Below are positions 8,641-17,506 of a stretch of DNA of 64,000 bases, one piece after another. The notes under the pieces are model-generated. The model saw nothing but the letters and a program-made list of their open reading frames with translations, did not search any database and had not been told where the DNA came from. How positions within the stretch are numbered: position 1 is the stretch's first letter; every line of letters begins with the position of its first letter. Location of the stretch: NCBI RefSeq assembly GCF_016894445.1, contig NZ_CP056775.1:3598001-3662000 (forward strand), given 5' to 3'. The stretch comes from Dyadobacter sandarakinus. GTDB taxonomy: Bacteria; Bacteroidota; Bacteroidia; Cytophagales; Spirosomataceae. The position numbers and the translations under genes were made by a program.

Positions 8641-10554
8641 TCACAAATCTGCAAATTCCCAGGCACTGTGGTACGCATCGATACCTTCGGCATAGGTGAT
8701 AAAATCACTGTAAAAAGGAAACCTGCCCAGCGTAGCACTATCCCCGATGACCACCAGCTTCTTCCGCGCGCGGGTCATGGCAACATTCATGCGGCGTATG
8801 TCCGACAAAAACCCGATTTCACCTTCACTGTTACTTCTGACCATGCTGATGTACACCACATCACGCTCCTGCCCCTGAAAGCTGTCGATGGTATTCACGG
8901 AAATGTGGTCACCTTTGGCCGTCAGTTCCGGGAAGTTCGCCAGCCCCGACCTGAGCAAATTAACCTGTTCCTTGTAAGGCGAAATCACCGCCACCGACGG
9001 AAACTCCCCGTCTTTGTTTTTCAATGCATGATCCGCATCCCGCACCTGGCCCGAGAGATGTCTGAGCAGGAAAGCTGCCTCGTCGGGATTCACGGAGCTG
9101 GTACCTTGCAGCTGCTCATCGTAGCCGCAGCCGGCAGTATCAATAAAGGCAAGCGGTGCATCGCCGGGGAACAAAGTCCGGGTAGCCACCGATGCATGTG
9201 CTTTGAGCCTGTTTCCATAAAATTCCCTGGACGAAAATCCCATAATCGCCTCATTCATCCGGTATTGCTCTTCGAGCAAGGTCACTGCCTCTGTGTGCAG
9301 TATCGCGCACTTTTCAAGCAGGGTGGTACTCAGCCCGGCACGTGCCGCTTCGGGCGACTTGATGGTGGGCGGCAGCTGAAAATGGTCTCCGGCAAGTATT
9401 ACTTTTTCAGCTTTCAGGATCGGAATCCAGCAGGCCGGTTCAAGCGCCTGCCCGGCCTCATCGATCACGACGGTATTGTAACGGAGGTTTCGTACGGTAT
9501 AATGATTGGCACCGACAAGCGTAGCGGTGATCACCTGCGAGCGGGACACAACATCATCAATAATATGCTGCTCCATCTGGCCCACATCCTTCATAATCCT
9601 GTGCGCCTCATCAAACAATGCCTTGCGCTGGTCGCGCTCCGACTTCCCGAAATTACGCTTGTACTTATGGGCCATGTTCTTGAATTCGGATGCCTGCTTT
9701 TTCAGCTTTTTGATATCCTTGTTCATCTGATGGTCTGCCATGCGGCTGTCGAGCGTAAGCGACATCAGCCGCTCTGACACCCGCACCGGGTTGCCTACCC
9801 GCAGTACATTCAAGCCGGCGTCGGTGAGTTTTTCACTCAGCAGGTCTACGGCCGTATTGCTGGGCGCCACCACCAGGATCTGTTTTCTGTCACGTTCCCA
9901 CAACTTTTTAATCGCTTGCACCAGCGTGGTCGTTTTGCCGGTTCCGGGCGGGCCGTGCACAATCGCCAGGTCCCGGGCAGCCAGTATCTTATCCACTGCC
10001 GACCATTGAGAACTATTGAGTGCGGGAATATTTGTGTTGTTGTTTTGCAGATCAAATGCAGGAGCATCCTGGCCGGTGAGGATGCGGATGAGCCTTCCTT
10101 CTTTTTCTTTTTCCAGAAGTTCACCTGCCGCCTTCACGGCATTTTGCATCTCATCATAACTATTGTCGTCAAAGAGCAGGTCAATACCCAGTTTGCCCTG
10201 ACGCGACCACTCGGGCAGCTCGTCTGTACGGAGTGTGATTTTAAGCCTGTTGCCGCTCAAATGGGAGATAACACCTTCCACACGATCTGTCTTGGGATCG
10301 TGATTGGAAAAAAGGGCTGCCGGAACACCAAAGCGCAGCTGATGCGGAACATCCTGGTGGGTGGTACGCTCCACTTCCACGGTCAGGTAGTCACCCCGGC
10401 TCATTTCCTGGCCACGGATCGCAATTGGGTACCAGGTAAGTCCGCCCGCACGGCGGTCGCTCACTGAGGAAGTTTCGGTCAGGCGCAGGTACGATTGCCT
10501 GTCCTCCTCCCGCTCTACTTTGAGCAGGTCTGAAAGATTCTTGAAATAGGTCAT
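8641..10554 (-). CDS. Superfamily 1 DNA/RNA helicase, IGHMBP2/SMUBP-2-like
   Basis: This 637-residue protein shows the full SF1B helicase motif set: Walker A GPPGTGKTT (201-209), motif Ia-like VVAPSNTAVDLL, Walker B DEAGQ (365-369), motif III LAGDHFQLPPT, motif V TIDSFQGQERDVVYIS and motif VI MNVAMTRARKKLVVIGD. A beta-rich N-terminal domain (about 40-130) matches the Upf1/IGHMBP2 layout, and a charged coiled insertion occupies about 280-330. The role is ATP-driven unwinding or translocation on nucleic acid, probably in RNA or DNA quality control. It is followed after 31 bases by the DUF5686 gene, and the Bcr/CflA gene lies just upstream. Confidence 0.88.
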   Translation of the reverse strand: MTYFKNLSDLLKVEREEDRQSYLRLTETSSVSDRRAGGLTWYPIAIRGQEMSRGDYLTVEVERTTHQDVPHQLRFGVPAALFSNHDPKTDRVEGVISHLSGNRLKITLRTDELPEWSRQGKLGIDLLFDDNSYDEMQNAVKAAGELLEKEKEGRLIRILTGQDAPAFDLQNNNTNIPALNSSQWSAVDKILAARDLAIVHGPPGTGKTTTLVQAIKKLWERDRKQILVVAPSNTAVDLLSEKLTDAGLNVLRVGNPVRVSERLMSLTLDSRMADHQMNKDIKKLKKQASEFKNMAHKYKRNFGKSERDQRKALFDEAHRIMKDVGQMEQHIIDDVVSRSQVITATLVGANHYTVRNLRYNTVVIDEAGQALEPACWIPILKAEKVILAGDHFQLPPTIKSPEAARAGLSTTLLEKCAILHTEAVTLLEEQYRMNEAIMGFSSREFYGNRLKAHASVATRTLFPGDAPLAFIDTAGCGYDEQLQGTSSVNPDEAAFLLRHLSGQVRDADHALKNKDGEFPSVAVISPYKEQVNLLRSGLANFPELTAKGDHISVNTIDSFQGQERDVVYISMVRSNSEGEIGFLSDIRRMNVAMTRARKKLVVIGDSATLGRFPFYSDFITYAEGIDAYHSAWEFADL

Positions 10555-10568
10555 TTAGAATATAAATC

Positions 10569-11798
10569 TCAATGCATTACCCCTGCACCGGCATCTTCCG
10601 ATACAGATACAAGATTGGTGATATTTCGCTTGCCGAGCGTAAGAATGATGAGGGCGAGTAAAGCGGACACGGCCATACCTGTAACCATAGGAATCGCGCT
10701 GGGCACTTCGAAAAGGCTGATTACAATTGAAATCAGCGTACCCATTCCCATTTGGAATGCACCCATCAAAGCCGATGCGCTGCCGGCATTGCGGGTGAAA
10801 GGGGCCAGTGACAATGCGGATGCATTGGGGAATGTATAGCCAATGCAGCAAAGGAAAAGGAACAGGAACACAATTAGCACAGGCAATGTGAGCATCCCGC
10901 TTAATGCGGTAGCCAGGAACGAAAACCCGATCAGTACCTGGCAAATCAGCGCCACATGCACGATCTGCTCGCTCCTGAACCGGCGCAGCAGCCAGGTGTT
11001 CAGCTGGCTCGACCCGATAAAGCCGACCGAAAGGAATGCAAAGATCCACCCGTAAACTTTCTCGTCGGTATGGAAAACCTCCATGAACACCAGAGGCGAA
11101 CCGGATACGTAAGCAAATAAACCTGCAAATGCTACTGCACCGGCCAGTGAATAGGTATAAAATTGCGGCTCGCGCACAACACTCAGAAAGTTCTTTAATA
11201 TGGGAGCAGGCCGCAGAGACATGGTGAGATCGGGTTTATAGGTATCGGGCAGCCAGAGTACCGTAGCCAGCAGGATCGCCACGCCCATTCCCGTGAGAAT
11301 GATAAATACCGCATGCCAGCCAAATGCCGAAGTAACATACCCGCCTACCGTAGGTGCAATCATGGGCGATGCTCCCACCACCAGCAGCAAGAGCGAAAAA
11401 ACTTTCGGACTTTCACTCACCGGGAAAAGGTCCCGTACCATCGCCACCGAGGCAACCGAAGCCGCACAACTACCGACCGCCTGTATGACCCGCATCAGGA
11501 TCAGCGTCTCAATGCTGTTACTTACTGCGCAGCCTGCCGAAGCCAGTATATACACCGTCAGACCAATAAACAAGGGTTTTTTCCGGCCGAAACGATCCAG
11601 CAGCGGACCATAAAGCAACTGGCCCAGCGAGACGCCGATGAAAAAGCCGGACAAGGATAGGGACACTTTGGCCGACGTGGTGTGCAGATCTTTGGCAATA
11701 GCCGGAAAACCCGGCAGGTACATATCAATGGAAAATGGGGCAAGGGCTGTGAGGCTGCCCAGGATCAGGATTAAAAATACGTAAGTTTTCCGGGACAT
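10569..11798 (-). CDS. Bcr/CflA family multidrug efflux MFS transporter
   Basis: The ATG at 11798 gives a 409-residue, 12-helix major facilitator beginning MSRKTYVFLILILGSLTALAP. A longer open frame from 11933 adds 45 non-membrane residues running into the terminator hairpin and is unlikely. The signature of the Bcr/CflA subfamily is present: SIDMYLPGFPAIAKDL after helix 1 and GQLLYGPLLDRFGRKKPL between helices 2 and 3. Members export drugs such as bicyclomycin or chloramphenicol, or sulfonamide-like and cysteine compounds, by proton antiport at the inner membrane. The substrate is unknown here. The stop codon is 14 bases before the helicase start, so the two may be co-transcribed. Confidence 0.88.
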   Translation of the reverse strand: MSRKTYVFLILILGSLTALAPFSIDMYLPGFPAIAKDLHTTSAKVSLSLSGFFIGVSLGQLLYGPLLDRFGRKKPLFIGLTVYILASAGCAVSNSIETLILMRVIQAVGSCAASVASVAMVRDLFPVSESPKVFSLLLLVVGASPMIAPTVGGYVTSAFGWHAVFIILTGMGVAILLATVLWLPDTYKPDLTMSLRPAPILKNFLSVVREPQFYTYSLAGAVAFAGLFAYVSGSPLVFMEVFHTDEKVYGWIFAFLSVGFIGSSQLNTWLLRRFRSEQIVHVALICQVLIGFSFLATALSGMLTLPVLIVFLFLFLCCIGYTFPNASALSLAPFTRNAGSASALMGAFQMGMGTLISIVISLFEVPSAIPMVTGMAVSALLALIILTLGKRNITNLVSVSEDAGAGVMH

Positions 11799-11883
11799 GA
11801 ATGTGGTGTTAGGGATTTTTGCGCAGTCCAGATAACAGCATTGCAGCCGGCACGGTTCGGACCGGAGCTGGTTACGGGCAAAG

Positions 11884-11917
11884 AAAAAGGGCTCCGGTAT
11901 AAACCGGAGCCCTTTTT
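11884..11917. terminator. Bidirectional hairpin terminator
   Basis: AAAAAGGGCTCCGGT and ACCGGAGCCCTTTTT are perfect complements around a 4-base loop, with A and T runs at both ends. It separates the small-protein pair (11950-12381) from the Bcr/CflA gene; both lie on the minus strand, so it ends the small-protein transcript. Confidence 0.8.
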
Positions 11918-11949
11918 GTAGATTTTCTGGCAACTGAAAAATGACGACA

Positions 11950-12153
11950 TCATGCTGCTATCCAATCCAGTTTCTTATAAACTTCCCTTTCGCATTCGTC
12001 AACTGCATAGGGTACTTTGTTTTTCAAATAAATAACACATCCACGTCCCCTCTTGATCGGTGCGATCTTCATTACGTCGTCGCGGTGAATGATAATATTG
12101 ATAAGCTTTTGTCCAAGTAGTTGAAATGTACCTGATTGTACTGTCTCTTTCAT
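11950..12153 (-). CDS. Small protein of unknown function (67 aa)
   Basis: A 67-residue basic protein without signal peptide or membrane helix. The middle part, MKIAPIKRGRGCVIYL, and a C-terminal helix ending in EREVYKKLDWIAA look like a compact folded domain with predicted beta strands followed by a helix. I do not recognise the family. It lies 15 bases downstream of the 70-residue gene at 12169 and ahead of a strong terminator, so the two form a bicistronic unit. Composition and position support a real gene. Confidence 0.6.
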   Translation of the reverse strand: MKETVQSGTFQLLGQKLINIIIHRDDVMKIAPIKRGRGCVIYLKNKVPYAVDECEREVYKKLDWIAA

Positions 12154-12168
12154 AAAAGAATTAATGCA

Positions 12169-12381
12169 TTATGCGACTGCACTCAGCGCGTTGCCCGACT
12201 TCATGTAGAGCAGGAAATAATCTTTGGAAATTGCGAAGTAACCCAGGTCGCCGCGGTTAGCTGATTGCAGCAGATCCGCTACTTCCTGTTGTGCTTCCAA
12301 TTCGTTTGATGCGCCTGTAACGGTAAGTACTGCGCCTGGTTTCAGAGTGTAAATGTCGTTGTGTCCAAGTGATGCGATCAT
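12169..12381 (-). CDS. Small protein of unknown function (70 aa)
   Basis: A 70-residue protein beginning MIASLGHNDIYTLKPGAVL, apparently cytoplasmic. It has a beta-rich start, an acidic helix (SNELEAQQEVADLLQSA) and a C-terminal stretch LGYFAISKDYFLLYMKSG. There is no known motif. It is the first gene of a two-gene unit with the 67-residue gene, preceded by an unusually long A/T-rich gap of about 370 bases shared with the divergent TonB receptor gene. Confidence 0.6.
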   Translation of the reverse strand: MIASLGHNDIYTLKPGAVLTVTGASNELEAQQEVADLLQSANRGDLGYFAISKDYFLLYMKSGNALSAVA

Positions 12382-12761
12382 GATTATTTCCGGTTAGAGT
12401 TAGTCAGCGTTTTTGAATCGTTTGATGTCTGCTCATAAATAAGCGTGCCAAAAATTTGGAAGACGGTTAATTCAGGCTAGAAATACCCCCGCCACACGGC
12501 AGAAGCACATTCTACGCCAAATTGCAAATAGCTGATATTGAGTTAAATTACCACTTTATAGAAAAATTTTTGACCATTTAAGCATACCCGTATTTTTTTC
12601 AAAAAAATATCAGCTCCCTGCCCGGATTGTGATTCCACAGCCATTCAGCCCGACACTCCGGACGCTAAATCCTGTACTTCATCCGGTCTTTCCGGGTATT
12701 GGGAGGAGCTCATTTTTCAATCTGTTTACCGGCTTTCATTTTTGCATAAATGTCCGCCCAT
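12382..12761. other. Divergent intergenic region
   Basis: The gap is A/T-rich with no supported gene. It must contain promoters for the small-protein pair (minus) and the TonB receptor operon (plus). A perfect A/T palindrome, TATTTTTTT-C-AAAAAAATA, lies at 12591-12609. I see no exact TAnnTTTG/TTTG promoter pair. Confidence 0.5.
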
Positions 12762-14927
12762 ATGAAAGCCTTCTGCACTGCCCTGCTCCTGTTATATGCC
12801 TTTATTTCAGCAGCCCAAACCCGGGTTTCCGGCAAGGTTACCGATCCCAAAGGCAGACCGGTTCCGGGGGCTAACATATTCTTCAAAGGCTCCTACGATG
12901 GAACTTCGTCAGACGAAGACGGAAGCTTTACATTGGTAACCGACCTGGCCGGTGCACAGCTTCTTACCGTGCAGGCACTGGGGTTTGAAGTGCGGGAAAC
13001 CCGTGTGATGTGTGGCGGACAACCTGTGGTACTCACATTCATCCTCACCGAAAGTATCAGCATGCTCCATGCGGTGACCATTACCGCAGGCGCCATGGAG
13101 GCCAGCGATGAGAAAAAATCGGTGGTACTGAAACCCCTGGACATCGTGACCACCTCCGGAGCCATCGGCGATATTACGGCTGCGCTGCTCACCCTGCCCG
13201 GTACTTCCACCGTAGGAAATGACGGGCGGCTGTTTGTGCGCGGGGGTGATGCCTCTGAAACGGCCATTTACATCGACGGCCTGCTGGCCGGCAATGCATT
13301 TGGCAGCACGATCGCCAATGTACCAACCCGCACAAGATTCAGCCCCAATCTGTTCAAAGGATCGTATTTCAGTACAGGAGGATATTCAGCGGAATACGGC
13401 CAGGCATTGTCCTCGGCCCTGGCACTCAGCACCATCGACCTGCCCCTGCGCAACCAGGGCGACCTGAGCATCATGTCGGTAGGCGGCGGCTACACGCATA
13501 CCCTCACCGGAGCCAGACGGGCACTTACGGCCTCGGCCAACTACTATAACCTGGCCCCTTACCAGTCGGTGGTCAGGCAGCATTTTGATTGGGAACAAAG
13601 CCCGGTAAATTGGGATTCGGAAATTTCATTCAGACAAAAGTGGGGCAACGCGTCCCGCAGCAGGGCTGGTATTCTGAAAGTCTATTACCACACGGAAGGA
13701 AACCGGATGACCATCTGGCAGAAGATACCGGGTGAGGAGGGGCGCGGCGATCGTACGGGCATGCACAATCGGTACAATTACGGGAATGTCTCATTTCGGC
13801 AAACCGCCGGCCGTGGCTGGACGCTTTATGGAGGAGGCGCATTTTCGCGCAACCACGATGCCTATGCATTGAATGACCTGAAAGTGCGGCAGGTAAACCA
13901 GCTCGGCCATGCCAAACTGGTCACTATCAAAGATTTTTCACCCAGGCTCTCCATCAAAAATGGCCTGGAAGGATTCATCCGGGCATATTCTGAAAGATTG
14001 GTAAACGAGCAGCGGCAGCGGGCCTATACGGATCGGCAGGTGCATCATTTTACTGAGGCTACCTACTATTTCAGCAACCATCTGGTGATAGCCGGAGGAC
14101 TCAGGGGCGGGTACAGCTCCCTGGCACGCCAGTACTGGCTTACTCCCCGCCTGTCGCTGGCGTACAGCCTGCACGAGGCCGGACAGCTTTCCCTGGCAGC
14201 GGGTGCGTTCCGCCAGCTCCCGGAAGAAAAACTGCGCATAGCAGCCACAAACCTCGGAAACACCGCCGCCCGGCATTATATCCTCAATTACTTCCTGATC
14301 AAAAACAGCCGGACATTCCGGGCCGAGGCATTTTACAAAATTTACGACAAGCTGGTGACCTTTGAAGGGACCTCCGCAGCTCCGCAAAACCTCCGGCTCA
14401 GCGGTTTTGGCTATGCACGGGGTGCCGACTTCTTTTTTCGTGATAAAAAAACATGGAAGAACACCGATTACTGGGTCACATACAGCTACATCGACAGTAA
14501 ACGCAGGTTTGCGTCCTACCAGTCGCCTGTCCGTCCGTCGTTTGCGCCGCGGCACAATGGTTCGGTGGTGGTCAAGCGCTTTGTACCGCGCCTGAAATCA
14601 CAGCTTGGTGCGTCGTGGTCGTGGAACAGCGGCTACCCCTATTCCAATCCAAATCTTGCGGGTGAAATGCAGCAGACAACCAAAGCATACAGCGACCTGA
14701 GTCTGAGCTGGAGTTATCTGCCGCGTCCCAACGTCATCGTGCACCTGGCCTGCTCCAACGTCCTCGGCCGCACCAATATTTTCGGGTACCGGTATGCGGC
14801 CGCACCCGATACGGACGGGACATACGCCAGCCTGCCGGTGGGCCAGGGAGCGAGCCGGTTTGCATTTGCGGCCATTTTCATCACGTTTTCAAAAGACAAA
14901 AATGCCAATCAGCTGAACAACCTGTAA
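12762..14927 (+). CDS. TonB-dependent receptor with carboxypeptidase-like domain
   Basis: The ATG at 12762 opens a signal peptide (MKAFCTALLLLYAFISAAQ) and gives 721 residues; an ATG at 12750 would add four residues. A CarboxypepD_reg-like domain (RVSGKVTDPKGRPVPGANIFF, about 20-105) is followed by a plug with FVRGGDASETAIYIDGL near 150-165 and then the outer-membrane barrel. The receptor is shorter than SusC proteins and no SusD follows, so it is more like a siderophore, metal or peptide receptor. A TPR protein and a LytS/LytTR two-component pair follow on the same strand, which suggests a signalling-linked uptake operon. Ligand unknown. Confidence 0.85.
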   Translation: MKAFCTALLLLYAFISAAQTRVSGKVTDPKGRPVPGANIFFKGSYDGTSSDEDGSFTLVTDLAGAQLLTVQALGFEVRETRVMCGGQPVVLTFILTESISMLHAVTITAGAMEASDEKKSVVLKPLDIVTTSGAIGDITAALLTLPGTSTVGNDGRLFVRGGDASETAIYIDGLLAGNAFGSTIANVPTRTRFSPNLFKGSYFSTGGYSAEYGQALSSALALSTIDLPLRNQGDLSIMSVGGGYTHTLTGARRALTASANYYNLAPYQSVVRQHFDWEQSPVNWDSEISFRQKWGNASRSRAGILKVYYHTEGNRMTIWQKIPGEEGRGDRTGMHNRYNYGNVSFRQTAGRGWTLYGGGAFSRNHDAYALNDLKVRQVNQLGHAKLVTIKDFSPRLSIKNGLEGFIRAYSERLVNEQRQRAYTDRQVHHFTEATYYFSNHLVIAGGLRGGYSSLARQYWLTPRLSLAYSLHEAGQLSLAAGAFRQLPEEKLRIAATNLGNTAARHYILNYFLIKNSRTFRAEAFYKIYDKLVTFEGTSAAPQNLRLSGFGYARGADFFFRDKKTWKNTDYWVTYSYIDSKRRFASYQSPVRPSFAPRHNGSVVVKRFVPRLKSQLGASWSWNSGYPYSNPNLAGEMQQTTKAYSDLSLSWSYLPRPNVIVHLACSNVLGRTNIFGYRYAAAPDTDGTYASLPVGQGASRFAFAAIFITFSKDKNANQLNNL

Positions 14928-14949
14928 TTCACCATTTAAATAAATATCC

Positions 14950-15603
14950 ATGAAAAACCTGACTGTACTTTGCTGTTTGTTCCTGCTGATGCATGCTGGC
15001 GTTTATGCGCAGGACTCCCCCTACCAGGCTGCAATGAAAAAAGAAATTGCAACCCTGACCACTGCCGATTCGCTGCCGCAACTCCGCCAGTCTGTCAATG
15101 CATTTGCGCGCATTGCAGCCCTCAATCCCGGTGAGTGGCAGCCGCTGTACTACGGAGCGCTGGCCTGCACCTACCAGGGGCTGGCCGCATCATTGAGCCT
15201 GGACAAAAAAGATGCATGGCTGGCACAAGCCTGGGATCTTGTAAATAAAGCAGCTGCGATTTCGCCGGATAATTCTGAAATTGTGGCCATGCAGGGCTTT
15301 GTTACGATGGCAAAGCTGAGCGCCGACCCCGGCAGCCGCGGGCAGAGCCTTTCGCCGGTAGCATTACAGTTCTTTGGGCGCGCGATTGCGCTCGACGAAA
15401 ACAATCCGCGCGCACTGGCACTGATGGCGCAAATGGAATGGGGTATAGCGCAGTTTTTCGGCTCGTCCACGGAAAAGGCCTGTGTGCTCGCCAGCCGGAG
15501 CAGGGCATTGTTCGCAGCCCAAGACAACGAAGCCCTGAAAGCAGCATTAAAGCCTGCCTGGGGCTCCCATCTTGCCGAAAAAGTGATGCAGCATTGCAAG
15601 TAA
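14950..15603 (+). CDS. Exported TPR-like protein
   Basis: The 217-residue protein has a signal peptide (MKNLTVLCCLFLLMHAGVYAQ) and an all-helical mature part with TPR-like spacing, e.g. ARIAALNPGEWQPLYYGALA near residue 60 and FGRAIALDENNPRALALMAQ near 145. It is likely periplasmic. It starts 22 bases after the TonB receptor and ends 15 bases before the histidine kinase, so it belongs to the same transcript. It may serve as a periplasmic partner of the receptor, but this rests on context only. Confidence 0.7.
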   Translation: MKNLTVLCCLFLLMHAGVYAQDSPYQAAMKKEIATLTTADSLPQLRQSVNAFARIAALNPGEWQPLYYGALACTYQGLAASLSLDKKDAWLAQAWDLVNKAAAISPDNSEIVAMQGFVTMAKLSADPGSRGQSLSPVALQFFGRAIALDENNPRALALMAQMEWGIAQFFGSSTEKACVLASRSRALFAAQDNEALKAALKPAWGSHLAEKVMQHCK

Positions 15604-15618
15604 TTTATTACAAAAAAC

Positions 15619-16707
15619 ATGAAGGTATCCTCTAAAGGCTCGCGCAAGTTCTGGAATTTTTCACCTGGTTTTCTGGGGATCAATGCGCTGGTTGCAGCGG
15701 GTATTACCATTGTTTCGGAGCCTTCATGCCTGAGCAGCCTGAGCGGAATGGCTGCCGTAGCCGACGACTTTTCCATTTCTTTCCTGCTTTCAGTAGCACT
15801 GAGCTACGGCGGTTTCCTGTCGGAAAGTTATTTTGATGAACGTATTTCATGGATACAGTATCCGGTAAGAAGACTCGTCACGACCTGCCTGGTGTACTTC
15901 GTTTATGTTTTCTGCACCAGTTTTATAATCATCTTTCTTTACTCACTCCTTATCAAGGAGCGGTTCACGCCTGGCAACATTCCCTGGAAGGATCTCGTCG
16001 CGTGGACCTGGTTTCCCATGCAGGTTGCCTTCGTATTGTCATTCATTTTCATCAGCCGTTCATTTTTAATGGAATGGAAAAAGGCCGCTATCGAAGCCGA
16101 ACAACTCAAAACGGAGCAGCTGGCCCAGCAGTACCAGTCGCTCAAAGACCAGCTGAACCCGCACTTCCTTTTTAATTCGCTGAACGTGCTGAGCAATCTG
16201 GTGTACGAAAATCAGGATACGGCGGCAAGGTTCATCGGCCAGCTTTCGAGGATTTACAGGTACGTGCTCGACGTACAACAGGAAGAGCTGGTAGCGGTAA
16301 GCCGGGAAGCCGGTTTTGCGGAGAGCTATCTTTCTCTGCAGAAGATGCGGTTTGAAGATGCATTACAATACCGGATCAACGTGCCGGAAACTGCAGGGTA
16401 CCTTCCCCCGCTTTCCCTGCAGCTATTGCTGGAAAATGCGATCAAACACAACATTGCGTCATCTGAACAGCCTTTGTGCATTGAAATCAGTGCGGAGGAT
16501 GGCTGCCTGATGGTGCGTAACAACCTGCAGATGAAAACCAGCCAGCCAAATGAATCCGCCGGGATCGGGCTTTCTAACATCCGCAAGCGCTACGAGCTGC
16601 TGAGTGACAAAGCCATTGAAATCGGAAACAATGACGGTTATTTTACAGTCAGACTTCCGGTACTTACCCGCATTTACGACAAGAATTCCCCTGTTGCGCA
16701 GCTATGA
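15619..16707 (+). CDS. LytS/YehU-type sensor histidine kinase
   Basis: The 362-residue inner-membrane protein has four predicted helices in its first 150 residues, a short coiled linker (EAEQLKTEQLAQQYQSLKDQ) and a His_kinase domain of the LytS type. The phospho-acceptor His lies in LNPHFLFNSLNVLSNL near residue 180. The ATP-binding part shows the N box LLLENAIKHN and a G box GIGLSNIRKRYELL. The stop codon overlaps the start of the response regulator gene in ATGA, so translation is coupled. No extracellular sensor domain is evident; the stimulus may act in the membrane or through the TonB receptor and TPR protein. Confidence 0.9.
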   Translation: MKVSSKGSRKFWNFSPGFLGINALVAAGITIVSEPSCLSSLSGMAAVADDFSISFLLSVALSYGGFLSESYFDERISWIQYPVRRLVTTCLVYFVYVFCTSFIIIFLYSLLIKERFTPGNIPWKDLVAWTWFPMQVAFVLSFIFISRSFLMEWKKAAIEAEQLKTEQLAQQYQSLKDQLNPHFLFNSLNVLSNLVYENQDTAARFIGQLSRIYRYVLDVQQEELVAVSREAGFAESYLSLQKMRFEDALQYRINVPETAGYLPPLSLQLLLENAIKHNIASSEQPLCIEISAEDGCLMVRNNLQMKTSQPNESAGIGLSNIRKRYELLSDKAIEIGNNDGYFTVRLPVLTRIYDKNSPVAQL

Positions 16708-17456
16708 AAATATTGTTGATTGAAGATGAAAAACCCGCTGCCCGCCGGCTTGCACAACTGATTAAGGAAAAGGAGCCTGCGGCCGAGATCCTGCCTGCGC
16801 TCGACACCATCAGCGCGGCCGCAGCCTGGTTTGCCCAAAACCTGCCCCCCGACCTCGTGTTTCTTGATATCCAGCTGGCAGATGGAATCAGCTTTGAAAT
16901 TTTTGAAAAGGTGAAAGTGGATGCGCCTGTCATATTCTGCACCGCGTACGATCAGTATGCGATCAGGGCTTTTAAGCACAACAGCATCGATTACCTGCTC
17001 AAACCCGTAGACCCTGCCGAGCTCGGGCATGCCCTTGACAAGTTCAAAGCCGGCCGCAGGGAGCCTGCCCTGTCCCTTGACCAGCTCCGGGACCTGCTGT
17101 ACGCGCCGGTAAAGAGCTATAAGGAACGATTTCTGGTCAAAATGGGCGAGCGTATCCTCACCATTGAAACCCGGGACATTGCATTTTTTTACAGTGAAGA
17201 TAAAGTAACCCTCCTTCAGACCAGCCAGGGCCGGAAGTTCACGGTTGATTTTACCCTGGACGAAATCGAGAACATGGTCGCTCCCGAGCGGTTTTTCAGA
17301 CTCAATCGTAAGTATATCAGCGCCATACAGGCAATTAAAGATGTGTTTACCTACTCCAACAGCCGGCTTAAAGTAATCTTGCACGACTGCCCCGACCAGG
17401 ATATCCTGATCAGCCGCGAAAAAATGGGGAGCTTCAAAAGCTGGCTCGGCGGCTGA
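16704..17456 (+). CDS. LytTR-family response regulator
   Basis: This 250-residue protein has a receiver domain (about 1-115) with the phospho-acceptor Asp in VFLDIQLADG and the conserved Lys in DYLLKPVDP, then a LytTR DNA-binding domain (about 140-245; RFFRLNRKYISA is a typical core). It is the cognate partner of the overlapping LytS-type kinase. LytTR regulators bind paired repeats upstream of target promoters. The likely target is the TonB receptor operon itself, by gene order; no repeat pair could be assigned with confidence. Confidence 0.9.
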   Translation: MKILLIEDEKPAARRLAQLIKEKEPAAEILPALDTISAAAAWFAQNLPPDLVFLDIQLADGISFEIFEKVKVDAPVIFCTAYDQYAIRAFKHNSIDYLLKPVDPAELGHALDKFKAGRREPALSLDQLRDLLYAPVKSYKERFLVKMGERILTIETRDIAFFYSEDKVTLLQTSQGRKFTVDFTLDEIENMVAPERFFRLNRKYISAIQAIKDVFTYSNSRLKVILHDCPDQDILISREKMGSFKSWLGG

Positions 17457-17506
17457 CAGGCACAGATTTTGAAAGCGCTCTTTCCAAACGCATTACAGCA
17501 CAGGAT

